Assembly (NCBI GenBank): GCA_019105125.1
Contig: JAHRWO010000284.1
Span: forward strand, 1-15,284
DNA length: 15,284 nt
Reading direction: 5' to 3'
Source: Flavobacterium sp.
Lineage (GTDB): Bacteria; Bacteroidota; Bacteroidia; Flavobacteriales; Flavobacteriaceae
The position numbers and the translations under genes are program-made. Of this stretch, positions 1 to 6,777 are shown piece by piece. Position 1 is the first letter of the stretch. The number at the start of each line of letters is the position of its first letter. Under the pieces are notes generated by a model. That model saw only the letters and a list, made by a program, of their open reading frames with translations. It searched no databases and was not told the origin of the DNA.

Positions 1-367
1 TGCTAATGGGATGATTGATCAACACAAAATCGACTTGGTAGCTCGTATGGGAGGTAATTGGTATAGCCGTTCTAACATGGGTATGTTTGAAGTAGAAAAA
101 CCTTTGACTACTTTAGGAATTGGGGTTGATATGATTCCCGATTTCATTAAAGAAAGCGGCTATTTTACAGGGAATGATTTAGCAAGATTAGGAAATATAG
201 AAAGTATTCCAACTGAAGAAGAAATTGCTATATTTGTAAAAGAAAATTTTGAAGTCAAAGCCGTTTTAAGTGCTGATGATTTGGATACAAAATTTCAAAA
301 AGCGAAAGAGTATGTAGATAATGGAAGAGCGATTGACGCTTGGAAATTGTTATTAGCAAAAAAATAA
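1..367 (+). CDS. Flavin reductase family protein, C-terminal part (5' end outside window)
   Basis: The reading frame is already open at the left edge (first full codon at base 2) and ends with TAA at 365-367, so only the last 121 residues are visible. The stretch NGMIDQHKIDLVARMGGNWY followed by SRSNMGMFEVEKP matches my memory of the C-terminal half of the Bacteroidota FMN-binding split-barrel flavin reductases (RutF/DIM6-NTAB-like, about 290-300 aa). These use NAD(P)H to reduce flavin in the cytoplasm. The FMN-binding core lies upstream of the window, so activity cannot be judged here. The next gene starts 11 nt after the stop on the same strand, which suggests co-transcription with the DUF3127 gene. 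The family call is from recall of related proteins, not a search. Confidence 0.8.
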   Translation, partial: ANGMIDQHKIDLVARMGGNWYSRSNMGMFEVEKPLTTLGIGVDMIPDFIKESGYFTGNDLARLGNIESIPTEEEIAIFVKENFEVKAVLSADDLDTKFQKAKEYVDNGRAIDAWKLLLAKK

Positions 368-378
368 ATTTTAGTATT

Positions 379-759
379 ATGGAAGTTTTAGGAAGAGTAA
401 AAGTAATCAATCCAGTGCAACAAGTAAGCGCATCTTTCAAAAAGAGAGAACTTGTAGTGACTACAGAAGAGCAATATCCACAACATATTTTAATCGAGTT
501 TACACAAGATAAAACCGATTTGCTGAATAATTATAATGTTGGGGAACAAGTTAAAGTTTCAATCAATTTAAGAGGAAGAGAATGGGTGAATCCACAAGGA
601 GAAACTAAATATTTTAACTCTATCCAAGGTTGGAGAATCGAAAAAGTTCAAGCAGAAGCACCAGCAGCAGCACCTCAAATGCCACCAATGCCGCCAGCAG
701 CAGCTTTTGAACCAGCAACCAACTTTAATGAAGAAGAACACGACGATTTACCTTTCTAA
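379..759 (+). CDS. DUF3127 family protein, OB-fold-like with SSB-type C-terminal tip
   Basis: A 126-aa protein beginning MEVLGRVKVINPVQQVSASF. The ATG at 379 is chosen over an in-frame TTG at 340, because that would overlap the flavin reductase gene and add residues foreign to the family. Residues 1-90 form the DUF3127 domain, a Bacteroidota family of unknown function whose beta-rich pattern (GRVKVI, REWVNPQGETKYFNSIQGWRIE) resembles an OB fold. Residues 91-115 are an Ala/Pro/Met-rich linker, and the chain ends EEEHDDLPF. A low-complexity linker plus an acidic DDLPF tip is the layout of bacterial single-stranded DNA-binding protein SSB, where the tip recruits replication and repair proteins. 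A role in ssDNA metabolism is inference. A terminator follows 22 nt after the stop. Confidence 0.85.
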   Translation: MEVLGRVKVINPVQQVSASFKKRELVVTTEEQYPQHILIEFTQDKTDLLNNYNVGEQVKVSINLRGREWVNPQGETKYFNSIQGWRIEKVQAEAPAAAPQMPPMPPAAAFEPATNFNEEEHDDLPF

Positions 760-792
760 AAGTTAGAAGTCAGAAGTTAGAAGTCAGAAGTT
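760..792 (+). repeat. 14-bp tandem repeat, two full copies plus a partial third
   Basis: AAGTTAGAAGTCAG occurs at 760-773 and again, identically, at 774-787, followed by a partial copy AAGTT. The array starts directly after the stop codon of the DUF3127 gene. Its end supplies the left arm of the terminator hairpin at 782-823. It is too short and unspaced to be a CRISPR. Confidence 0.85.
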
Positions 793-823
793 TAAGAGTA
801 ATACTTGAATTTCTGGCTTTTTT
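782..823 (+). terminator. Rho-independent terminator after the DUF3127 gene
   Basis: The left arm AGTCAGAAGTTTAAG (782-796) pairs over all 15 positions with CTTGAATTTCTGGCT (804-818), counting three G-U pairs, around a 7-nt loop. A run of six T (818-823) follows. The stem is fairly AT-rich. It separates the flavin reductase-DUF3127 unit from aat. Confidence 0.75.
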
Positions 824-863
824 ATTGAAATTGAAATTTGATTTTGAACTTGTATTTGACTAA

Positions 864-1499
864 ATGTACTATTTAACCAAAGAATTATTTTTTCCACCAG
901 TAGAAACCGCTTCACCAGAAGGAATTGTAGCTGTTGGAGGTGATTTGTCTCCAGAACGATTGGTTTTAGCCTACAATTCAGGCATTTTTCCGTGGTTTGA
1001 AGATGATGAACCCATTTTGTGGTGGAGTCCGCCAGAACGCATGGTTTTGTTTTTTGAAGATTTGAAGATTTCAAAAAGCATGCGAAATATCATCAATCAA
1101 AGAAAATTTAAAGTTACTTTTAATACTGCTTTTAGAGACGTAATTTTAAACTGTAAAAAGATTTCTCGAAAAGATCAACAAGGTACTTGGATTACAGATA
1201 ATATGGTAGAAGCCTATTGCAAATTACATGAATTAGGCATCGCAAAAAGTGTTGAGGTTTGGCAAGATGATGAATTAGTGGGTGGTTTGTATGGCGTTGA
1301 CCTAGGTCACATTTTTTGTGGCGAAAGTATGTTTTCCAAAGTTTCTAATGCGAGTAAAATGTCTTTCATTGCTTTAGCAAAACAATTAGAAATGGCGAAT
1401 TATCGATTGTTAGATTGCCAAGTTTACAATGATCATTTAGCAAGTTTAGGTTGCGTAGAAATTGAAAGAGAGGATTTTATTTATCTTTTAAAATCTTAA
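864..1499 (+). CDS. aat: Leucyl/phenylalanyl-tRNA--protein transferase
   Basis: This 211-aa protein is a clear Aat. The enzyme transfers Leu or Phe from charged tRNA to proteins with N-terminal Arg or Lys in the cytoplasm, marking them for ClpS/ClpAP-type degradation (N-end rule). Family blocks are all present: GGDLSPERLVLAYNSGIFPW (25-44), WWSPPERM (53-60), TWITDNMVEAY (108-118), VEVWQDDELVGGLYGVDLG (130-148), GESMFS (153-158) and DCQVYNDHLASLG (184-196). The length is close to the usual 200-240 aa. The ATG at 864 gives the expected MYYLTKELFFPPV start. It stands alone between the terminator upstream and the sigma-54-like promoter downstream. A TTG/TGTATTTG pair at 833-860 could be its promoter, which would leave almost no untranslated leader. 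Confidence 0.97.
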   Translation: MYYLTKELFFPPVETASPEGIVAVGGDLSPERLVLAYNSGIFPWFEDDEPILWWSPPERMVLFFEDLKISKSMRNIINQRKFKVTFNTAFRDVILNCKKISRKDQQGTWITDNMVEAYCKLHELGIAKSVEVWQDDELVGGLYGVDLGHIFCGESMFSKVSNASKMSFIALAKQLEMANYRLLDCQVYNDHLASLGCVEIEREDFIYLLKS

Positions 1500-1541
1500 T
1501 TTTCAGCATTTTGTAATTTTTAGTTTAAAGATTTGTTTTTG

Positions 1542-1557
1542 TGGCACAGTTGTTGAA
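1542..1557 (+). promoter_or_regulatory. Candidate sigma-54 (RpoN) promoter for the small secreted protein
   Basis: TGGCACA-N4-TTGAA aligns with the sigma-54 consensus TGGCACG-N4-TTGCA. The upstream GG (1543-1544) and the downstream G (1555) have exactly the -24/-12 spacing, and the -12 base is A instead of C. Transcription would start near 1568, giving a leader of about 25 nt. No TAnnTTTG box was found in this gap. Confidence 0.5.
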
Positions 1558-1593
1558 AATGTTATTTTAAGAACCCAATTAAATTAAAATAAT

Positions 1594-2049
1594 ATGAACC
1601 TAGCTAATTTAAACCACTTCAAAACAAAAGTGATACTCACATTTACTTTTATGTTTTTATTTGTCTTTCAAGGAATAGCTCAACGAGTAAGTGTTAATAT
1701 CAATGTGAATTCGCGTCCTCAAGTTTATGAAAAACATTATGAGGTTTATGAAGCTCCTAATTATTACTATTATCCTGAAATTGAGTCTTATTTTGATGTA
1801 AGTTCATCAGTTTTTATTTATTTTGAGGGAGGAAATTGGATAAGATCAAGACATTTACCAAGATATTACCATAATTATGATATTTCTCAAGGCTATAAAG
1901 TAGTTATAGATTATCACGGAAGACATCCATATCACCACTTTTATACCCACAAGAAAAAATATAGAAGCAAACGATATGACTATTGTTATGAGCAAAATTA
2001 TAAACATAAATATCATAAGAAAAAAAACAAAAGACATCACGATGATTAG
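1594..2049 (+). CDS. Small secreted Tyr/His/Lys-rich protein of unknown function
   Basis: A 151-aa protein I cannot name. Residues 1-30 form a signal peptide: basic start, hydrophobic run VILTFTFMFLFVF, and a GIAQ end typical of flavobacterial exported proteins. No lipobox cysteine follows. The mature part has a Tyr-rich stretch (YEAPNYYYYPEIESYFDV, 52-69) and a middle block GGNWIRSRHLPRYYHNYD (79-96) with GYKVVIDYHGRHPYHHFYTH (100-119). The very basic tail (120-149) is almost all Lys, Arg, His and Tyr, and the protein ends in two Asp. The composition suggests metal binding or contact with an anionic surface, but no known site is visible. It is a single gene with its own terminator and a sigma-54-like promoter, so it may belong to an envelope or stress response. 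That role is inference. Confidence 0.8.
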   Translation: MNLANLNHFKTKVILTFTFMFLFVFQGIAQRVSVNINVNSRPQVYEKHYEVYEAPNYYYYPEIESYFDVSSSVFIYFEGGNWIRSRHLPRYYHNYDISQGYKVVIDYHGRHPYHHFYTHKKKYRSKRYDYCYEQNYKHKYHKKKNKRHHDD

Positions 2050-2073
2050 TAATAAAATTGTATTAGTTATTTA

Positions 2074-2108
2074 AAAAAGGGAGTTGTTGTTGAAGCAATT
2101 CCCTTTTT
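2074..2108 (+). terminator. Rho-independent terminator after the Tyr/His-rich protein gene
   Basis: AAAAAGGGAGTTG (2074-2086) pairs with CAATTCCCTTTTT (2096-2108) over 13 bp with one G-U pair and a 9-nt loop. The right arm ends in five T. It lies 24 nt past the stop at 2049. Confidence 0.85.
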
Positions 2109-2201
2109 ATTAGAATTTTATGTTTAGTTTTTTTCTAAGGTACTATAACTTACACACTTTTTAGGATAGTGTCTCTAGAAAATTTTCATTTGATTTTTAG
2201 T

Positions 2202-2229
2202 TTCGTCCACAAACTTTTGCAGTTCGTCC
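2202..2229 (+). promoter_or_regulatory. Paired TTCGTCC direct repeats, candidate LytTR-type activator site
   Basis: TTCGTCC occurs at 2202-2208 and 2223-2229, a period of exactly 21 bp (two helical turns). The second copy reads CAGTTCGTCC. LytTR-domain regulators such as AlgR (site CCGTTCGTC) and AgrA bind direct repeats of about this period just upstream of the promoter. The pair ends 30 bp before the -7 box at 2260, where an activator would sit. Confidence 0.4.
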
Positions 2230-2259
2230 CAATAGATCAAATCGCATTTATTTTAAAAA

Positions 2260-2267
2260 TATTTTTG
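2260..2267 (+). promoter_or_regulatory. Candidate -7 promoter box of the LamG/T9SS protein gene
   Basis: TATTTTTG fits the Bacteroidota housekeeping -7 consensus TAnnTTTG and lies 26 nt before the ATG at 2294. No TTTG or TTG stands at the expected -33 position. This fits a promoter that depends on an activator bound to the repeats just upstream. Confidence 0.45.
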
Positions 2268-2293
2268 TTTCATAAACTTTAAATATTGTATGT

Positions 2294-5230
2294 ATGAAAC
2301 AAAAATTTTACTTTTTACTATCCTTTTTTTGGATTTCATTAATTTCATTAGGGCAAACGACTACTTTGTCATACAATGAAGATGTTTACACTAGCGGATT
2401 TCCCTCTGTAACATTAAATAATTTCACTTCTTGTCAAGTGAGTGCTTCAGTTACGACAAGTTCTCAAGGCTATAGTGGTGTTTGGGCAGATAGAAATTAT
2501 AATGTAGTCGTTAACGGAACAAACATTGGAACCTATACTGGCACACAAACAATTGATATTTCATCTTATATTCCGATTACTTCTGTTCAAATGAATGGTT
2601 TGTATTCAAATTGGTCATGGGTAGATTTGACCGTCAATATTACATCTAACAATGCTTCTATGCCAGCAACTGGGCCAACGGTAAATAATGTTACTTATGT
2701 TCAGGGAGATACTGCAAGTCCTTTGTCAGCAACACTAAGTGGTACTGGGGCTTCATTAAAATGGTATACGGATCAATTTGGGGATAATTATAGTGCGACA
2801 GGTTTTACACCATCAACTGCAACTATTGGTACAACTTCTTATTTTGTTGCTCAAGCAGATGCTTCTGGTTGCGAAAGTTTACGTTCTGAAATTGTTGTAA
2901 CAGTTGTTCCAAATACACCAGCTACTCATTTAAATTTTGATGGTGTTAATGATGTGGTTAATTTAGGAACCACAACTTCAAGTTTATTAAATAATTCGAA
3001 TTTTCTTACAGTAGAAGCATGGATTAAAGTACCTAATGTTGTTGGAACAAAAACGATAGTAGGTAACCATGTTGGTTGGGGAGGAACACAATTTAATTTG
3101 AGAGTAATAAACAATACTTTAAATGCATTTCTAGGGGATGGTTATTATGGAGTATCTTCTGCAGCAGGAACAATTGTTGCTGATACATGGACCCATGTTT
3201 CTATGGTTTATGATGATACAACATTAAAAATTTATATTAATGGTGTAGTGGTAGGTTCAACTTCTGTTCCATCGGGCTATTCATTAGCAAATACATCACC
3301 TCAGACTTTTATTGGTAATTCGGTTTTTGGAGGAGAAATTTTCCAAGGTGACATTGATGAAGTTAGAATTTGGAATATAGTAAAAACAGTCGAACAACTA
3401 AATGGTTCAAAAAATTGCGAATTACAAGACGCAGAGCCTGGTTTGTTAGCTTATTACAAATTTAACCAAGGAGTTAGTCAAGCTAACAATTCGACTATAA
3501 ACACATTAAATGCAACAGTAGGTCCAAACGGAACATTAACTAATTTTGCATTAACTGGTACAACATCAAACTGGTTAGCAGGTTCACCAGTAACTTCGGG
3601 TTCGATAGTTCCTTCGGTTGCATCAGTAACAACACCAGTAACTTATAATCAAGGAGACACAGCTTCTACTTTAACTGCTACAACTGGTGCAAATGGAACA
3701 GGATTAATGTGGTATACAACAGCAACAGGAGGAACAGGTTCTACAACAGCTCCAGCGCCAAGTACTGCAACAGTTGGTTCAACCTCATATTGGGTTTCAA
3801 GTACTAATGTAAATGGATGTGAAAGTGCAAGAACTCAAATTGTAGTGAATGTAATTGTAGCTAATGACGAATGTTCTAATGCAATCAACTTATCTGTTGG
3901 AGTAAGTTCGTTTAATGATTTTCCTGTAAACGTAAATTTAACAACTGCAACTAATTCTGGAGCACCAGCACCAACTTGTGGAAATTTCCAAGGAGGAGAC
4001 GTATGGTATACGGCTACTGTTCCAGTATCTGGAAACATAGTTATTGAAACAAACGGAGCTGGAATTTACGATACAGGTTTAGAAGTATATACAGGCGCTT
4101 GTGGAACTTTAAGTTTAGTAAGCTGTGATGATAATAGTGGTAATGGCGATTATTCAAAAATAGTATTACTAGGACAAACTCCAGGAACTGTTCTTAGAAT
4201 AAGAGTTTGGGAAAATGTTTTCGGAATTTCAAATGCACAATTCCAAGTGTCGGCTTATGATTATATTGTTCCAGCAACTCATTTGAATTTTGATGGAGTT
4301 AATGATTTTGTTGTTTCAACAAATGCTATTACAAACAATACTGAAAATCAAACCTATCAAGCTTGGTTCAGAATTCCTTCTATTCCAGCTAATAATGATA
4401 GAATTCTTCAAAGAGGGAATGATGGAACAGGAGGATGGTCAGTACAAATAGATGTAAATGCTGCAGGTAGATTAAGTGCAGGAATTAGCGCTACTCCAGA
4501 TACATTTATAACAGGAACAACTGTATTGACACCAAATACTTGGTATCATGCAACTTTTGTATTTGAAAATAACAATTCATTACGTTTATATCTGAATGGA
4601 AATTTAGAAGCTTCAATAGCTATTGGGAATAGAACATTACGTAATTCTGATAATAGATTAAGAATTGGTGTTGGAAATCTTGCCTCTAAACATTTCAATG
4701 GAGATATTGATGAAGTTCGTGTTTGGAATAAAGTTTTAAATGCTACCGATATTTTAAACACTATGAATTGTGAATTACAAGCTACAGAAACGGGTTTAGT
4801 TGCTTATTATAAGTTTAACCAAGGAAATGATAGCGTAAATAATTCAACGGTTAATTCACTTCTTGATAGTTCTAGTAATGCAAATAATGGAACATTAACT
4901 GGTTTTGCTTTAACAGGAACTACTTCAAACTGGAGATCAGGATCAACAATAACAACAGGCAATGCTTGTGCAACATTAGGAAATTCAGATTTTGAAAATG
5001 TAACTAGCATTACTATTTATCCAAACCCTTCAACTGGAATTTTCAATATCGTTTCACAACAAAATGCTTCAGTAGAAATTTATGATTTATTAGGAAAATT
5101 AGTTTATAGTCAATCTTTAGTTAGTGGAACAAATAGTATTGACATTTCTAATTTTAATGCTGGAGTTTATTTATTGAAAGCTACAGACGCAAATGGCAAT
5201 ACAGAAACTCATAAATTAATTAAGAATTAA
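2294..5230 (+). CDS. T9SS cargo: two-LamG, two-Ig-like surface protein with type A sorting domain
   Basis: A 978-aa exported protein. Residues 1-21 are a signal peptide ending SLGQ. Then come a beta-rich N-terminal region (22-120), an Ig-like module (about 128-205), a LamG/concanavalin-type domain (about 211-427) and a second Ig-like module (about 443-521). These are followed by a PPC-like beta domain starting NDECSNAI (about 524-656), a second LamG domain (about 661-880), and a sorting domain (about 900-978) with IYPNPSTGIFNI, VEIYDLLGKLV and FNAGVYLLKA. The sorting domain is the known signal for export through the type IX secretion system and attachment at the cell surface. The LamG copies share ATHLNFDGVND, GDIDEVR-WN, YYKFNQG and FALTGTTSNW, so one arose from the other. 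No catalytic domain is visible. The likely role is adhesion or carbohydrate/matrix binding (inference). A microprotein ORF starts inside its stop codon. Confidence 0.9.
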   Translation: MKQKFYFLLSFFWISLISLGQTTTLSYNEDVYTSGFPSVTLNNFTSCQVSASVTTSSQGYSGVWADRNYNVVVNGTNIGTYTGTQTIDISSYIPITSVQMNGLYSNWSWVDLTVNITSNNASMPATGPTVNNVTYVQGDTASPLSATLSGTGASLKWYTDQFGDNYSATGFTPSTATIGTTSYFVAQADASGCESLRSEIVVTVVPNTPATHLNFDGVNDVVNLGTTTSSLLNNSNFLTVEAWIKVPNVVGTKTIVGNHVGWGGTQFNLRVINNTLNAFLGDGYYGVSSAAGTIVADTWTHVSMVYDDTTLKIYINGVVVGSTSVPSGYSLANTSPQTFIGNSVFGGEIFQGDIDEVRIWNIVKTVEQLNGSKNCELQDAEPGLLAYYKFNQGVSQANNSTINTLNATVGPNGTLTNFALTGTTSNWLAGSPVTSGSIVPSVASVTTPVTYNQGDTASTLTATTGANGTGLMWYTTATGGTGSTTAPAPSTATVGSTSYWVSSTNVNGCESARTQIVVNVIVANDECSNAINLSVGVSSFNDFPVNVNLTTATNSGAPAPTCGNFQGGDVWYTATVPVSGNIVIETNGAGIYDTGLEVYTGACGTLSLVSCDDNSGNGDYSKIVLLGQTPGTVLRIRVWENVFGISNAQFQVSAYDYIVPATHLNFDGVNDFVVSTNAITNNTENQTYQAWFRIPSIPANNDRILQRGNDGTGGWSVQIDVNAAGRLSAGISATPDTFITGTTVLTPNTWYHATFVFENNNSLRLYLNGNLEASIAIGNRTLRNSDNRLRIGVGNLASKHFNGDIDEVRVWNKVLNATDILNTMNCELQATETGLVAYYKFNQGNDSVNNSTVNSLLDSSSNANNGTLTGFALTGTTSNWRSGSTITTGNACATLGNSDFENVTSITIYPNPSTGIFNIVSQQNASVEIYDLLGKLVYSQSLVSGTNSIDISNFNAGVYLLKATDANGNTETHKLIKN

Positions 5231-5322
5231 TGAAGTTCTTTTATAAATATAAGTTCGAGCTTTTATTAATATTACTTTATATAGTATTAACATTACTTGG
5301 TATTTATATTTATACTTTGTAA
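5230..5322 (+). CDS. Putative 30-aa single-pass membrane microprotein
   Basis: An ATG at 5230 uses the last base of the preceding TAA stop (TAATG) and opens a 30-codon frame ending with TAA at 5320-5322, two bases before the terminator stem. The product starts MKFFYKYKFE (basic and aromatic) and continues with about 18 hydrophobic residues (LLLILLYIVLTLLGIYIY), ending Thr-Leu. This is a canonical short transmembrane helix with a positively charged cytoplasmic N-terminus. The stop-start overlap suggests translational coupling to the T9SS protein gene. I know no named family for it. AT-rich DNA can give hydrophobic codons by chance, but the exact fit between the upstream stop and the terminator, and the Met-Lys start, argue for a real gene. 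Confidence 0.6.
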   Translation: MKFFYKYKFELLLILLYIVLTLLGIYIYTL

Positions 5323-5324
5323 AT

Positions 5325-5351
5325 AAAAGGCTGTCATTTGACAGCCTTTTT
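5325..5351. terminator. Bidirectional terminator between convergent units
   Basis: AAAAGGCTGTC (5325-5335) and GACAGCCTTTT (5340-5350) form a perfect 11-bp stem with a 4-nt loop. A-runs on one side and T-runs on the other let it act on both strands. It serves the + strand T9SS protein/microprotein genes and the - strand operon ending with the VF530-type gene at 5356. Confidence 0.9.
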
Positions 5352-5355
5352 GGTT

Positions 5356-5568
5356 TTAAAGTTTTGGCAACGTTTTCACATACAATTCCTCCACTTTTTT
5401 CCTTGCCCAATCGGTTTTTCTTAAGAATTTCAAACTAGAATTTACGGATGGGTTTTCTTTAAAACAATTGATGTTAATGAGTTCTGCCAAAGTGTCGAAA
5501 CCATAAAAATCTACTAATTGTTCAACAATAGTTTTTAAAGATTTTCCGTGAAGTGGGTCGTTATTCAT
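5356..5568 (-). CDS. VF530-family (DUF2132) DNA-binding protein
   Basis: A 70-aa protein matching the DUF2132/VF530 family along its whole length. It has [19 protein letters not shown] at the start, [20 protein letters not shown] in the middle (about 32-51), and the [14 protein letters not shown] block (52-65). The family is small and helical, typically about 70-80 aa, and the Vibrio fischeri VF530 structure led to its description as DNA-binding. The cellular role is not known. It is the last gene of the - strand operon, starting 4 nt after the stop of tag, and its end lies next to the bidirectional terminator. Being paired with a DNA repair glycosylase fits a DNA-related role, but that is inference from context. 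Confidence 0.9.
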   Translation of the reverse strand: MNNDPLHGKSLKTIVEQLVDFYGFDTLAELININCFKENPSVNSSLKFLRKTDWARKKVEELYVKTLPKL

Positions 5569-5572
5569 AATT

Positions 5573-6133
5573 TTATTTTCTAGTCCAGCAATCCATTACA
5601 TGATCATTCACCATTCCAGTAGCTTGCATATGCGCATACATTACAGTTGAGCCTACAAATTTGAATCCGCGTTTTTTCAAATCTTTACTCAAAGCATCTG
5701 AAATTGAAGTAGTGGCTTTAACTTCACTTAAGGTTTTCGGTTGGTTATCGATAGGTTTTCCATCTACAAAACCCCAAATATATTTAGAAAACGTTCCAAA
5801 CTCTTCCTGCACTTTTATGAACGCTTGCGCATTAGTAACTGTAGCTTTAATTTTTAATTTGTTTCGAATAATTCCAGTATCTTCAGCTAACTTGGCCATT
5901 TTGTCTTCTGAATAATTCGCTATTTTAATTAAATCGAAATTGTCAAATGCTTTTCTAAAATTTTCCCTTTTCGATAACACTGTATACCAACTCAATCCCG
6001 CCTGAAAGGTTTCTAAAATCAAAAACTCAAAAATAGTTTCATCATCATAAACCGGCTTTCCCCATTCGTTATCGTGGTAGTTTCTGTATAAATCGTCCTT
6101 TTCGCACCAAGCGCAACGGGTTTTATTTTCCAT
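5573..6133 (-). CDS. tag: DNA-3-methyladenine glycosylase I
   Basis: A 186-aa protein aligning end to end with E. coli Tag, which removes 3-methyladenine from alkylated DNA to start base excision repair. Visible family signatures are RCAWC near the start, [13 protein letters not shown] (19-31), [20 protein letters not shown] (41-60), GIIRNKLKI (87-95), [20 protein letters not shown] (145-164) and NDHVMDC (176-182). The zinc-binding set of the family (Cys, His near the N-terminus; His, Cys near the C-terminus) is present as Cys7, His20, His178 and Cys182. The aromatic and acidic residues of the binding pocket are conserved in the QAGLSW region. Its start overlaps the end of the transporter gene by 11 bp, so the two are likely translationally coupled. 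No Ada-like regulatory site was recognised upstream. Confidence 0.97.
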   Translation of the reverse strand: MENKTRCAWCEKDDLYRNYHDNEWGKPVYDDETIFEFLILETFQAGLSWYTVLSKRENFRKAFDNFDLIKIANYSEDKMAKLAEDTGIIRNKLKIKATVTNAQAFIKVQEEFGTFSKYIWGFVDGKPIDNQPKTLSEVKATTSISDALSKDLKKRGFKFVGSTVMYAHMQATGMVNDHVMDCWTRK

Positions 6134-6776
6134 CTTTATCTAAGTATTTTTCAATTAAATAATGACCAAGGTAAATAACAGGCGTTAATCCAACAGCAAT
6201 TAATAACTTAACTGTATAACCTGTTAATGCGGATGCAATAAACATTTTAGTATCGATTTTTCCAGGTAACCAAAAAGCAATTCCAAGAACGATAAAACTA
6301 TCAAAAAGTTGTGAAATTATGGTTGACCCGGTACTTCTTAACCAAATCATTTTTTTGCCTGTTCGGTTTCTAACAAAATGAAAAACGGTAACATCAATTA
6401 ATTGAGAAACTAAAAAAGCTGTAATACTTCCCACAATAATCCACATACTTTGCCCGAAAACAGCTGAAAATTGTTCGTCTGTAATTAATCCATCACCTTT
6501 AACGGCAGGAATTTGAAGTCCAATTAGCAAAAGAAAAAAGGTGTAAGCAATTAATCCGGCTGTTATAAATGAAAGTTTTTTTACGCCCTTTTCGCCAAAA
6601 TATTCATTGATTAAATCGGTTGTGATGAATACGATTGGCCAAGGTAAAATACCTAAACTCATTACAACTTCTCCTATGTAAATTAACTTTCCACCAATTA
6701 ATTCTGCAACTAAAGCGTTGGTGATAAAAATCCCAGCTAATATAACGTAAACTATATCTTTTCTTCTTTGAAACAT
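6123..6776 (-). CDS. Queuosine precursor transporter (YhhQ/VUT family)
   Basis: A 217-aa inner-membrane protein with about six hydrophobic segments (near residues 8-27, 35-51, 70-90, 110-132, 153-171 and 180-206). Diagnostic blocks of the YhhQ/DUF165 family are present: NALVAELIGGK (20-30), TTDLINEYFGEKGVKK (52-67) and WLRSTGSTIISQLFDS (145-160). E. coli YhhQ imports the queuosine precursors preQ0 and preQ1, which are used to make the modified wobble base queuosine in tRNA. By family, this protein probably does the same, though other vitamin-like substrates cannot be excluded. It begins one base after the TAG of the TraB/GumN gene and overlaps tag by 11 bp, so it is embedded in the operon. 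No preQ1 riboswitch is evident in front of it; the 1-nt gap leaves no room. Confidence 0.93.
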   Translation of the reverse strand: MFQRRKDIVYVILAGIFITNALVAELIGGKLIYIGEVVMSLGILPWPIVFITTDLINEYFGEKGVKKLSFITAGLIAYTFFLLLIGLQIPAVKGDGLITDEQFSAVFGQSMWIIVGSITAFLVSQLIDVTVFHFVRNRTGKKMIWLRSTGSTIISQLFDSFIVLGIAFWLPGKIDTKMFIASALTGYTVKLLIAVGLTPVIYLGHYLIEKYLDKDGK

Positions 6777-6777
6777 A

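Noticed and set aside
340..378. In-frame TTG upstream extension of the DUF3127 gene
   Set aside because: It overlaps the flavin reductase gene and adds 13 residues not typical of the family. The ATG at 379 gives the family start.
760..792. CRISPR-like repeat
   Set aside because: Copies abut without spacers and number only about 2.4; part of a terminator instead.
784..1074. Reverse-strand 96-aa open frame over the start of aat
   Set aside because: It lies antisense to the conserved N-terminal part of aat, with no recognisable domain and low-complexity composition. It is a shadow frame.
1491..1541. Possible terminator after aat (AAATCTT ... AAGATTT then GTTTTT)
   Set aside because: Only a 7-bp AT-rich stem with a loop of about 30 nt; not convincing.
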